Part shown: positions 7,615-17,261 of the stretch, one piece after another
Layout: the number at the start of each line of letters is the position of its first letter
Position numbering within the stretch: position 1 is the first letter of the stretch
From: Alcaligenes faecalis
GTDB lineage: Bacteria; Pseudomonadota; Gammaproteobacteria; Burkholderiales; Burkholderiaceae_B
Assembly (NCBI RefSeq): GCF_041521385.1
Contig: NZ_CP168006.1
Span: forward strand, 3,789,647-3,853,646
Direction: 5' to 3'
Length of the DNA stretch: 64,000 bases
Made by a program: the position numbers and the translations under genes
Notes under the pieces: generated by a model
Database searches by the model: none
Told to the model about the DNA's origin: nothing
The model's input: only the letters and a program-made list of their open reading frames with translations

Positions 7615-9537
7615 TTACGGTTGTACATACGGGTGGGCGATAAAGACGGGAGCCTCGCTAAAGGACCGTCCCCCTTGCGGTGGTGGGGCTTGAGTCAGGG
7701 CGACTTGCACCCATTTGCCGTGACGGCGCTCCAGTAGTCGGTAGCGTTGCTCGGGACCGACTGGGCGACTGGCAAGGAACAAGGTGCCGTTCAGTCTGTA
7801 CAGCGTTGGTTGAGAGGCAGACTGCGTGTCCACTTCCAGTTCCTGTCCCTGATCAAGCAGCACAATGGCGCCGCCAGAGCTCTTCTGAACCGCCACAACG
7901 ACGCGGTCTTTTTCATCCAGGCTAAGCGCAGGCGCCCCTACATAGCGCAAGCCCAGGTTGTTGGGGCCTGCCCAGCCTTGCTTGCTGTCTTGTGCCAGGC
8001 GCTGCAACTGCTGGCTTTGGCGGTCGCGCATGTACAGTTCAATATGCCCTTGGGCATTCAGGATAGACGCCAGTCCACCACTAATGGGAGGAACGGGAAC
8101 CGGTTGCCAGGCCTGCCAAGTCAAGTCGCTTTGCTGATAAGCCTGGAAGAGCTGGCCCTGCAGAGTGCTGGCAAATATATGGAGGCGTCCCTGCTTATCC
8201 AGGTTCAGAGTGGCGGGGTAGGTGGCCTCTGCCAATACTGGCAGTGCTTGCCAGGTACTCCAGCGGTAGTCAGGCGGGCGGGCGGCGCTCCAATAAAAGC
8301 GGCCATCGGTTCCCATGGCCACAGCCTGACTGTCACGGCGGCTGACCACGGGCGTGTGCAATATACGGGGGCCGGGTATGCTCTGCCAGGCCAGCCAGTC
8401 ATCTCCATCGGGGGAGCGGCTGAACCAGACTTGTCCGGTGGCATCACGGGCAAACAGGCCGGGGCTTCCATCTGTGTATTGAAAGGCGCTCAAGATATCG
8501 GCGGTGCGTCCGCCCAAGCTCATCCAGCGTTGCTCTTGCACATCCCATTGATTGATGGCGTCGTTCTGTTCGCCCGATGCGAAAAAGCTGAGCCTGCCTT
8601 CGCTGTCACTCAAGAGGCTGGCGGGGTAGTCCGCGCGGCTGGTGTAGTAACTGCGCTGTACCCATGCAGCGGCGGGGCCAGCGGGTTCCTGACACACGGC
8701 GGGGCCTTTGCACGCATGTTGATCGTGCCAGGCGTAGCGCCGGAAAATCTCGGTTTTAGTGTGAATTTCATCCAAGGTTAGATTACGGGCCTGTTCTTGA
8801 ATGGGGTAGTCCACATAGCCAATTTGCGCGTAATTGCCGGGGGCAGCCAGCATGGCCTCCCGAACCAGACGGGCGCTGGCGATATGGTCCGGATGTCCGT
8901 GTCCGGTACAGCGCCAGCACAGTTGGGTGTAAGGCACGGGATTGGTGTCATCCAGATAGCGAATGCTGGTAGGCCGATACAGCCGTATCAAAGCGACCAG
9001 TGTTTGAACCAGTTGCTCGCGGCTCAGTGTTTGTTGCGGGCTATCCAGTGTTTGGACTGTTTGGCCTGGGACTGATTCTGCGCGACTTAACGGAGTCAGG
9101 CTTCCCCAGCCTGGGCCCAGCCAAGGGTCTTGCAGGCGCAAATGGCTCAGTTGAATGCCCGGTCTGGCTTGCAGGCTGAATTGTGTGATCGACGCACTGC
9201 CGATCATGACGCGAGTTTGCTGCCATTCATTGACCAGCCCAGCCATATAGGCATAGGCGGCACGTACTCCTTGTTCGCGGCTGTACATATATTCCAGTCC
9301 GCCTTTGCGTTCGCTGGCAGTCAGATACAGAACCTGCATGCAGGCACCGGCCTGGATAGAGTGGGACAGGTCTGGGTTCATGAACAGCAGGTCGTCGTCC
9401 ATATGGCCAACGACAACCAGATCACGGCTGCCATGACAGGCATCAGTGGCCTGGGCAGAAAACGGCAGGAGCAAAGCACTCAGCCCGCCAAGCAGAATGC
9501 GTTTCAAGAAGAGGCCAGCCAGATAGGCAAGAGACAT
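7615..9537 (-). CDS. Secreted PIG-L family deacetylase with C-terminal propeller-like domain
   Basis: A 640-residue protein with an N-terminal signal peptide (about 1-30). Residues ~38-290 are a PIG-L/LmbE-type zinc deacetylase: GHMDDDLLFMNP is the His-x-Asp-Asp motif and CTGHGHPDHIASARL supplies the second His pair. From about residue 300 to the end, ~45-residue units recur (for example GSPGLFARDATGQVWFSRS, AVAMGTDGRFYWSA and GRLHIFASTLQGQLFQA), typical of a sugar-binding or tachylectin-like beta-propeller. The enzyme family removes acetyl groups from N-acetylglucosamine-type substrates. Combined with export and a lectin-like domain, this suggests action on an envelope or extracellular glycan. 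The exact substrate is not evident. Confidence 0.8.
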   Translation of the reverse strand: MSLAYLAGLFLKRILLGGLSALLLPFSAQATDACHGSRDLVVVGHMDDDLLFMNPDLSHSIQAGACMQVLYLTASERKGGLEYMYSREQGVRAAYAYMAGLVNEWQQTRVMIGSASITQFSLQARPGIQLSHLRLQDPWLGPGWGSLTPLSRAESVPGQTVQTLDSPQQTLSREQLVQTLVALIRLYRPTSIRYLDDTNPVPYTQLCWRCTGHGHPDHIASARLVREAMLAAPGNYAQIGYVDYPIQEQARNLTLDEIHTKTEIFRRYAWHDQHACKGPAVCQEPAGPAAAWVQRSYYTSRADYPASLLSDSEGRLSFFASGEQNDAINQWDVQEQRWMSLGGRTADILSAFQYTDGSPGLFARDATGQVWFSRSPDGDDWLAWQSIPGPRILHTPVVSRRDSQAVAMGTDGRFYWSAARPPDYRWSTWQALPVLAEATYPATLNLDKQGRLHIFASTLQGQLFQAYQQSDLTWQAWQPVPVPPISGGLASILNAQGHIELYMRDRQSQQLQRLAQDSKQGWAGPNNLGLRYVGAPALSLDEKDRVVVAVQKSSGGAIVLLDQGQELEVDTQSASQPTLYRLNGTLFLASRPVGPEQRYRLLERRHGKWVQVALTQAPPPQGGRSFSEAPVFIAHPYVQP

Positions 9538-9610
9538 GGGAATGAGTGCGCGGCATGAACAAGGATCAGAACGATCCGTCCCGCGTTGCTTGCAGAGGGG
9601 GCAAGCAACG

Positions 9611-9633
9611 TGCCTGCTTAGTATAAGCAGGCA
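9611..9633. terminator. Inverted repeat between nnrS and the deacetylase gene
   Basis: Perfect 10-bp stem (TGCCTGCTTA at 9611-9620, TAAGCAGGCA at 9624-9633) with a 3-nt loop, just past the end of nnrS on the minus strand. No T-run follows on either strand, so terminator activity is uncertain. It may instead stabilise the 3' end of the mRNA. Confidence 0.4.
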
Positions 9634-9703
9634 CTGTCTGGTAGCAAATAAAGATAAATGGCGCCGGTGGCTTGGCTTTTAAAGTGTGGCGCCGATGCTG
9701 CGG

Positions 9704-10867
9704 TCAGTTCAGCCGGGGACGAATCAACATGGGAGCAAACTGATGCAGGTAATTGAGCATGGCCAGAATCCAGCACAGGCCAGAGACATGCAGCAAAGGC
9801 AGGCTCCAACTGCTGGGGATCAGGGCCAGCAAGCGCAAGACACAGGCGGCAATCAGGAAACCGTAGCTCAGCACGACTTTGGGTGTGGCCCGTAAGGGGC
9901 GACCCAAATGACCCAGAGCGGTACGGGTCAGCATACCGATAATCATGACACTAAAACCTGCTAAACCCACAATATGCACCGGCCAGGCAGCGCGTAGAAT
10001 CCAGCCTGCTTCATAGGCGGCAGCACTGAGCAAGCCGATAGCCAGACCGGCATAGCCCAGATACAGAATCCACAGCAGGGGCGTGTTGCGGCTAGCCCAG
10101 GGTTTCCAGCGCACCCACTGAAAGCAGGCAATCAAGCCCAAGGCAGCCAGAACCATTGCCAAAGCCCAGCGCCAGGGGCTAAGTGCCAAGGCAATGGCGA
10201 TGGCGCTCAAGCCCATTTGCCAATGACCGCTACGCGTTTGAGCAGGCAAGCTCAAGCCCGGCAAGGCGCGCATGGCAAAGAAGGGGATGATGCGGCGAGC
10301 AATCAGCAAAGTGATCAAACCCATGGTCCAGAAGCCGCTGTAGAAGTAGGGCATGGGATCTTGCCCTTGCAACAGGCTGTACATGAACAGGGCATGGCTC
10401 AGGCCCAAGGCCAGCATGGCCAGGGGGATGCCGTAATTGCGCTTGTTGCGCGCGATTAGAATAACGCGGGCCAGTTCAGCAGCGGCAACCGCAAAGAACA
10501 AGGCATCCAGCAGCAAGGCGGCGATCAAGCCGTTGGGGAACAGCAGGCTGAAACGCGCCAGAATCCAGATTAAACACAAAGCCCCCAACGAGGAGCCACG
10601 CAAGGTGGCTTGCCCCGTCCAGGTCGCGCTGGCCGTTAGTAAAAACCCCACGGCAATGGTGCCGATAAAGGCCCAGAGCATTTCATGAGCATGCCAGTAC
10701 AGGGAGGGGATGGCTGCATTGGCCAGCCAGCCGGGCGCATAGAGCCAGAGTGCAATGCTGGCCGCACCCCAAAGCGTGGCTAAAAGATAGAGGGGTCGAA
10801 ACCCCAGTTCCAGGAATGCGCGCCATTCTGGGCGGGTAGAGACGGGGGAGGCAGTGAAAGGAGTCAT
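9704..10867 (-). CDS. nnrS: NnrS family membrane protein
   Basis: A 387-residue polytopic inner-membrane protein with about 12 hydrophobic segments. The NnrS signature WHAHEMLWAFIGTIAVGFLL lies near residues 58-77, with TASATWTG following, and conserved His residues recur later (GHLGRPL, HQFAPML). NnrS proteins are haem- and copper-containing membrane proteins linked to protection from nitric oxide-induced metabolic stress. The 23-bp NsrR-type operator ending 15 bp from the start codon strongly supports nitric oxide-responsive control. It is transcribed alone. No denitrification genes lie in the window. Confidence 0.9.
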   Translation of the reverse strand: MTPFTASPVSTRPEWRAFLELGFRPLYLLATLWGAASIALWLYAPGWLANAAIPSLYWHAHEMLWAFIGTIAVGFLLTASATWTGQATLRGSSLGALCLIWILARFSLLFPNGLIAALLLDALFFAVAAAELARVILIARNKRNYGIPLAMLALGLSHALFMYSLLQGQDPMPYFYSGFWTMGLITLLIARRIIPFFAMRALPGLSLPAQTRSGHWQMGLSAIAIALALSPWRWALAMVLAALGLIACFQWVRWKPWASRNTPLLWILYLGYAGLAIGLLSAAAYEAGWILRAAWPVHIVGLAGFSVMIIGMLTRTALGHLGRPLRATPKVVLSYGFLIAACVLRLLALIPSSWSLPLLHVSGLCWILAMLNYLHQFAPMLIRPRLN

Positions 10868-10881
10868 GGCAGATCAGTTAA

Positions 10882-10904
10882 AAGATGTATTTTAAATATA
10901 TCTT
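10882..10904 (-). promoter_or_regulatory. NsrR-type operator upstream of nnrS
   Basis: AAGATGTATTT (10882-10892), T, AAATATATCTT (10894-10904): an 11-1-11 inverted repeat with a single mismatch between arms. This is the organisation and sequence recalled for NsrR, the nitric oxide-sensing Rrf2-family repressor. It ends 15 bp upstream of the nnrS ATG. Confidence 0.85.
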
Positions 10905-10946
10905 AAAGGCCGAATAAAACATAGCCTCTTCAAGCGATGTTTGGCC

Positions 10947-11426
10947 TTATTCCTTGTCGCTCATATCCAGGGTGCTGTCTATCATTTTGCGCAGCAGATA
11001 CACGATGGCCACGCGTTCTGCGGGGTTCAGATTGCCCATGGTCAGTTCGCTGATGGTATGGGCCCGCGGGATGACACGATCGAGCAGGTCCAGCCCTTCC
11101 TGGGTCAGCTCCACAATGACCTTGCGTCTGTCGTCCTTGTCCGGTGCCAGTTCAATCAGGTTGCGTGATTTCAGACGCTGAATAATGCCCCGTATGGTGG
11201 CCTGGTCGACTGCCGTGGCTTCGACCAGCTCGGTTTGCGAGCTGGGTCCATGGTCGCGCAGAGCGCAGAGCGTCACGAACTGAATCGCAGTTAGCTGAGT
11301 GTCGCCTACGTAATGCTGAAAGATGGCCGTGTGCCGTTGACCTGCCTTGCGCAGCAGGTGGCCGATTTGTTCGGTGACATCGTAGGACAAGGTTTGAGGC
11401 TCAGGAACGGGGGAGGTAGGCTGCAT
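10947..11426 (-). CDS. nicR: MarR family regulator, NicR-like
   Basis: A 159-residue MarR-type regulator, started at the ATG at 11426 (MQPTSPVPEP), which is preceded by AGAAAGACT. The frame runs further upstream without a good start. The winged helix spans about residues 50-115 (SSQTELVEATAVDQATIRGI and the wing DKDDRRKVIVELT). The sequence LSYDVTEQIGHLLRKAGQRH closely matches my recollection of NicR of Pseudomonas putida, the repressor of nic genes that senses 6-hydroxynicotinate. It is divergent from nicC, which supports that role, across a 412-bp AT-rich gap. Confidence 0.85.
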   Translation of the reverse strand: MQPTSPVPEPQTLSYDVTEQIGHLLRKAGQRHTAIFQHYVGDTQLTAIQFVTLCALRDHGPSSQTELVEATAVDQATIRGIIQRLKSRNLIELAPDKDDRRKVIVELTQEGLDLLDRVIPRAHTISELTMGNLNPAERVAIVYLLRKMIDSTLDMSDKE

Positions 11427-12978
<1,552 letters not shown>

Positions 12979-13250
12979 GCCGTGCGCTGCGCTGATTCTG
13001 GGAGCGATCTGGGCTCAGTGCAGCATCAATCTGATCGGGTCTCGCTGTGCATGGCCTGTCTCTATGGAGAGAGACGGCCAGGTTCAGTCGGGAGTCACCG
13101 TTGATACATCACTCTTTATCTGTAAACGGTCAGCAGCCCAATGGGGGGAGTGCGGACGCGTTCAGGGCCCTGCTGTGTTCTGTCAGGTGCTGTTTTTAGG
13201 CAGTTTTCTGGTTCACCAGGCATACCAATAATTATCTGGAGATATACAAG
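12979..13250. other. nicC-nicT intergenic region with hairpin
   Basis: Gap of 272 bp without a gene. A hairpin at 13052-13080 (TGGCC, bulge, GTCTC / GAGAC, GGCCA) could attenuate or protect the nicC message. No T-run follows it. The rest shows nothing I can name. Confidence 0.4.
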
Positions 13251-14567
13251 GTGCATTCATCCATCCAAAGTCCTACGGCTGTGCCTGCTGGTCGGGACGG
13301 AAACGGAGATCTCTATAAGAAGATCATCTGGCGTCTGATCCCATTTTTGTGTTTTTGTTATTTGGCTGCTTATCTGGATCGTATCAATGTCGGCTTTGCC
13401 AAGCTGCAAATGCTCGACCATCTGCAGTGGAGTGAAACGGCCTACGGTCTGGGTGCGGGCTTGTTCTTTTTGGGCTACATCCTGTTCGAGGTACCCAGCA
13501 ACCTGATTCTGGAGCGTGTGGGCGCCAAGCTGTGGATTGCCCGCATCATGATTACCTGGGGCATCTTGTCTGGCCTGACCATGTTTGTCACCACACCCAC
13601 GCAGTTCTACATTCTGCGTTTTGTGCTGGGTGCGGCAGAAGCGGGTTTCTTGCCAGGTGTGTTGTATTACCTGACCTTGTGGTTTCCCACTTACCGGCGC
13701 GGCAAGATCATTGCCTTGTTCATGATCGGTCTGCCTTTGTCCAGTGTGATTGGTGGTCCTTTGTCCGGCTGGATTATTGGTCACTTTGATCATATGAATG
13801 GCTGGCGTGGTTGGCAGTGGCTGTTTCTTTTGGAAGCGATTCCCAGCGTGCTGCTCGGTATTCTGACTTTCTGGGCCTTGCCGAACAGTTATCAGTCTGC
13901 GCAGTGGCTTAGTCAGGAAGAGAAGTCTCGTCTGGCTGCGGATCTGGCTGCTGATGATGCCGAAGGCAAGGGCGTCAAGCACAGCTTTAAAGATGGTTTC
14001 TTCAACCTGAAAGTGTGGATGCTGGGTGGGATCGACTTCTCTATTCTGTTGGGCACATACTCCATCAGTTTCTGGATGCCGTCCTTTATCCGTGCGGCGG
14101 GTGTGCAGGATCCTTTCCAGATTGGTTTGATGACGGCCATTCCATCGCTGGCCGGTGTCGTGGGCATGTTGATGATTGGTGCCAGTTCGGACCGTTGCCG
14201 TGAGCGTCGTTGGCACTTGATCGTGCCGCTGACCATCGGTGCGATTGCCTTGGTTGTCAGTACCTTTGTGGCCCATCACGCCTGGTTGACTGTGCTGGCC
14301 TTTACGGTTGCCTCGGCCGTGATCATGGGGGCTGTGCCTGTGTTCTTCAGCTTGCCAGCGACGTTCCTGAAAGGTACCGCTGCGGCAACCGGTTTTGCTC
14401 TGGCATGTTCCTTGGCCAATATTGCTGGCTTGGTCAGTAACTCCCTGATTGGTTGGGTAACCGACCTGACAGGCTCGGGCAGCGCCGCCTTGTGGCTGTT
14501 TGCCGGTAGCTTGATGGTGAGCTGCTTGTTGGCGTACGCCTTGCCAGCTAAACAGGTGAACCGCTAA
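13251..14567 (+). CDS. nicT: MFS transporter, NicT-like (nicotinate pathway uptake)
   Basis: A 438-residue, 12-segment major facilitator transporter of the anion:cation symporter (ACS) group. Characteristic motifs are YLDRINVGFAKLQM in TM1, a cytoplasmic loop ERVGAKLWIAR, and RFVLGAAEAGFLPGVLYYLT in TM4. It starts at GTG 13251 with GGAG about 9 nt upstream. Its position after nicC, with the same orientation and a shared terminator downstream, points to NicT, the putative transporter of nicotinate or a pathway intermediate. Substrate is inferred from context. Confidence 0.82.
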   Translation: MHSSIQSPTAVPAGRDGNGDLYKKIIWRLIPFLCFCYLAAYLDRINVGFAKLQMLDHLQWSETAYGLGAGLFFLGYILFEVPSNLILERVGAKLWIARIMITWGILSGLTMFVTTPTQFYILRFVLGAAEAGFLPGVLYYLTLWFPTYRRGKIIALFMIGLPLSSVIGGPLSGWIIGHFDHMNGWRGWQWLFLLEAIPSVLLGILTFWALPNSYQSAQWLSQEEKSRLAADLAADDAEGKGVKHSFKDGFFNLKVWMLGGIDFSILLGTYSISFWMPSFIRAAGVQDPFQIGLMTAIPSLAGVVGMLMIGASSDRCRERRWHLIVPLTIGAIALVVSTFVAHHAWLTVLAFTVASAVIMGAVPVFFSLPATFLKGTAAATGFALACSLANIAGLVSNSLIGWVTDLTGSGSAALWLFAGSLMVSCLLAYALPAKQVNR

Positions 14568-14600
14568 GTTGTTGTTTGTTCCTGTTGTCTGAAACACAAA

Positions 14601-14634
14601 AAACATACCCGGCTGATGGCCGGGTATGTTTTTT
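14601..14634 (+). terminator. Intrinsic terminator after nicT
   Basis: Perfect 13-bp stem (AAACATACCCGGC at 14601-14613, GCCGGGTATGTTT at 14619-14631) with a 5-nt loop and a run of T. It is followed by the minus-strand YggS operon, so it also insulates converging transcription. Confidence 0.9.
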
Positions 14635-14705
14635 GGTTACGGCGTGTTGGGTACGCCGCCTTGCTGAACCAGGTCGGCGGGCTTGTGGCCAGACTCCGAT
14701 CCGAT

Positions 14706-14975
14706 TCAGGCAGAAACTTGGCTATCTTGCTGCAACCAGGCTTGCAAGTCAGCCGTTTCGTATAGAACCTGTGCGCTCAGCACGCGCAAGCCGTGCGGAC
14801 CACTGTCCAGGATGCGGTGCTCACCTTTGGCTTGTTGCAATTCCAGTTCGCTGTCAGGCAGTGTCATCAGGTGGCGGGCTACGGCAATCAGTTGTTCAGG
14901 CGGGCAGCAGGGGCTGGACTCAAAGTGTCCGACTTCTTTCCCGTTTTGGCGAATGATCAGGCGTAATGGATTCAT
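14706..14975 (-). CDS. Small conserved hypothetical protein coupled to yggS
   Basis: An 89-residue soluble protein (MNPLRLIIRQNGKEVGHFES...) with a CC pair near residue 23 and a mixed alpha/beta look. Its start codon overlaps the yggS stop in an ATGA arrangement (14972-14975), so the two are translationally coupled. I do not recognise the family. The coupling is the main evidence that it is real. Confidence 0.7.
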   Translation of the reverse strand: MNPLRLIIRQNGKEVGHFESSPCCPPEQLIAVARHLMTLPDSELELQQAKGEHRILDSGPHGLRVLSAQVLYETADLQAWLQQDSQVSA

Positions 14976-15775
14976 GATGTTGTTGCCGTATCGGAGACGG
15001 GCCAGTAAAAGTTGTTGGGTGTGGCGCGTGCACCAAAAATGGCTTGTCCAACACGCACAATGGTAGAACCTTCGGCAATAGCGACTTCATAGTCGCCCGA
15101 CATACCCATGGACAGTTCACGGATGTTTTCGGCGTGGGCAATATCGTTGCGTAACTGATCGCGCAAATTGCGCAGCAGGGCAAAACAAGGCCGTACCCGC
15201 TCCGGGTCGGCATCCATCAAGGCCAAGGTCATCAGGCCTTTGACTTTCAAGGCAGAAAACTGGGGAAGCTCGCGCACGAACGCGTGTACTTCTTCGGGGG
15301 GTAAACCGAATTTGCTGTCCTCGCTGGAGGTGTTTACCTGCACGAAGACGTCCAGGCTGCGGCCTTCAATTTGCAGGCGGCGATCTAGTGCCTCCGCAGT
15401 CTTGAGCTTGTCCAAGGCATGAAATTCAGAGGCAAAGCGCGCAACGGACTTGGCTTTATTGCTTTGCAAGTGTCCAATAACAGCCCATTCTAAATCTGGC
15501 AGCTCTTCGCGCAGGGCTTCGTACTTGCCTTCGGCTTCCTGCACCTTGTTCTCGCCCAGCAAGCGGCAGCCGGCTTGGTAGGCCAGACGGATGCGGTCAA
15601 TCCCGAAGGTTTTGCTGACAGTCAGTAAACGTACGTCGCCAGCAGCACGTCCGTAGCGCAGGCAGGCGGCATCGATTCTTTGTTGTACCAGGGCAATGCG
15701 TTCCCGAAATGCCTCTACACTGGTGGAGGTGGGATAATGCTCGGTGTGAAGTAGATCAGGGGCGGATTCGGACAT
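14972..15775 (-). CDS. yggS: YggS/PROSC family PLP homeostasis protein
   Basis: A 267-residue, alanine-racemase-fold pyridoxal phosphate-binding protein. It has no known catalytic activity but buffers PLP and affects amino acid pools. The PLP-lysine motif is LLTVSKTF near residue 50; GENKVQEAEGK and IGHLQSNKAK follow, and the phosphate-binding LSMGMSGDYEVAIAEGSTIVRVG is at the C-terminal end (split here: LSMGMSGDYEVAI, then AEGSTIVRVG). The ATG at 15775 is favoured over an upstream in-frame start. It is divergent from a MocR-type PLP-binding regulator, a sensible partner for vitamin B6 homeostasis. Confidence 0.92.
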   Translation of the reverse strand: MSESAPDLLHTEHYPTSTSVEAFRERIALVQQRIDAACLRYGRAAGDVRLLTVSKTFGIDRIRLAYQAGCRLLGENKVQEAEGKYEALREELPDLEWAVIGHLQSNKAKSVARFASEFHALDKLKTAEALDRRLQIEGRSLDVFVQVNTSSEDSKFGLPPEEVHAFVRELPQFSALKVKGLMTLALMDADPERVRPCFALLRNLRDQLRNDIAHAENIRELSMGMSGDYEVAIAEGSTIVRVGQAIFGARATPNNFYWPVSDTATTS

Positions 15776-15852
15776 GGCGCACCAGTAAGGAAGAAAAAAA
15801 AGATAAACTCGACCCTGCGGGTCGCGCATAAACTATTATGTCATAGGTCAAA

Positions 15853-17160
15853 ATGAATATCCAGGGAAGCAATGCGAAGGAACTTTTCGATGATATCCGA
15901 CAGCAAGTGGCACTGGGGCGAATTGCTCCGGGCCAGATTCTGCCGCCGGTACGCGAACTGGCTCAAACACTGGGATTGAACCGGAACACGGTTGCCCTGG
16001 CATACAAACGCCTGGTCTCTGCCGGGGTGGCCGATGCACAAGGCCGTCGAGGGACACGGATTCGTGAGGCAATCCGGGAGCTGGCACGCGAAGGACATGG
16101 CGCCAGTTCGGCCTTGCAGGATCTGGCCAGCGGCAATCCGGCGTTGGGTTATTTGCCTGCGCCCACCCAGTTAACGGCCGGGGTGCGGGGTCAAGCCCAG
16201 GCTTTGTACGGTGCCGATCCCCTGGTGCCTGAGTTGCGTGCTGTGTGCCAACAGGTGTTCCATAAGGACACGCCATCGGAATCTGATTATCACGTCAGCT
16301 ATGGTGCGGTCGATGCGATCGAGCGTTTGCTGCAAGCCTTTTTGCTGGCGGGCGATAAAGTCGGGATTGAAGACCCCGGTTATTTGAACAGCATCAACTC
16401 TGTGCATACGCTGGGCTATAAGCCCGTCGGTATTGCCGTTGATAGCGAAGGGATTGTGCCGGCTTCGCTGGAAGCCGCGCTGGAGGACGGCCTGCGTGCC
16501 TTGATTTTGACCCCGCGTGCGCACAATCCCACAGGATGCTCCTTGAGCCGTGCTCGCGCCAAGCAGATCGAACAGATCCTGAAGCAGTATCCCGAATTGT
16601 TGTTGATGATTGATGACCACTTCTGGATGCTGGCCAGCAGTCCATACCGCAACGTGATTCCTGCCGATCACTTGCGTTGGGCCCTGATCCGTTCCGTATC
16701 CAAAGGTTTGGGTCCGGATTTGCGTGTGGCTTTGGTCGCGTCGGATCTGCAAACCAGCGAGCGTTTGTCGCAACGTTTGGCCTCCGGTGCCCAATGGGTC
16801 AGCCACCTTTTGCAGCAAATGGTCGTGCACGGTTTGACAGATGCCCAGATCAAGGCGCAGACCCGTATTGCGCAAGCCGCCTATGTACAGGCTCGCGCCG
16901 ATTTGATACATGCCTTGAAAAAGCACAGCATTCCTTTTTGGGATAGCGAAGAAGGCTTCAATCTGTGGATTCCGCTGGATCGGGAAGCCGAGCCGGTATT
17001 GGCAGGATTGGCCGCACGTGGCTGGTTGGTTCGATCCGGACAAGTCTTTGGCGTGAGCAATCCCGCTCAGGGCTTGCGTGTCAGTTTTGCAAATCTGGAC
17101 ACCAAAGACGCCCAACGTTTTGCAACCGACTTGGCTCAAGTTCTGCAAGAACGCTATTAG
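15853..17160 (+). CDS. MocR family regulator (GntR HTH fused to aminotransferase-like domain)
   Basis: A 435-residue fusion. Residues 1-75 are a GntR winged helix (LPPVRELAQTLGLNRNTVAL), followed by a fold-type I aminotransferase-like domain. PLP-binding features are the HNPTG segment, DDHFW and the Schiff-base lysine in SVSKGLGPDLRVAL. MocR proteins use PLP or PLP-amino acid adducts to control B6, amino acid or transport genes. The gene diverges from yggS with a 77-bp gap. A short dyad, GACCCTGCGGGTC, and a CTAT...ATAG repeat lie in that gap and are candidate binding elements. Targets are probably the flanking genes; this is inferred. Confidence 0.85.
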   Translation: MNIQGSNAKELFDDIRQQVALGRIAPGQILPPVRELAQTLGLNRNTVALAYKRLVSAGVADAQGRRGTRIREAIRELAREGHGASSALQDLASGNPALGYLPAPTQLTAGVRGQAQALYGADPLVPELRAVCQQVFHKDTPSESDYHVSYGAVDAIERLLQAFLLAGDKVGIEDPGYLNSINSVHTLGYKPVGIAVDSEGIVPASLEAALEDGLRALILTPRAHNPTGCSLSRARAKQIEQILKQYPELLLMIDDHFWMLASSPYRNVIPADHLRWALIRSVSKGLGPDLRVALVASDLQTSERLSQRLASGAQWVSHLLQQMVVHGLTDAQIKAQTRIAQAAYVQARADLIHALKKHSIPFWDSEEGFNLWIPLDREAEPVLAGLAARGWLVRSGQVFGVSNPAQGLRVSFANLDTKDAQRFATDLAQVLQERY

Positions 17161-17246
17161 TCACTACCTTGCTGCTTCTAATGAGGTAGCAAGATAGTGA
17201 CCTCTCTTACGCGCCCATTCAGATCGTTAAAAGGGGCGCTATTTTT
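17161..17246 (+). terminator. Double hairpin terminator region after the MocR gene
   Basis: Hairpin 1: TCACTACCTTGCT (17161-17173) pairs with AGCAAGATAGTGA (17188-17200) with one mismatch and begins right after the stop codon. Hairpin 2: GCGCCC (17211-17216) pairs with GGGCGC (17234-17239) and is followed by TATTTTTA, giving a plausible intrinsic terminator. Confidence 0.6.
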
Positions 17247-17261
17247 ATGGGTGCAAGACTG

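Noticed and set aside
7465..7737. 90-codon plus-strand ORF between the PPC gene and the PIG-L gene
   Set aside because: No ribosome site, no domain, and its 3' half overlaps the end of the PIG-L gene on the other strand.
13257..14606. 449-codon minus-strand ORF antisense to nicT
   Set aside because: It mirrors a clear MFS gene and its translation is low-complexity and rich in Gln, His and Arg. Long antisense frames are common over genes with this codon bias.
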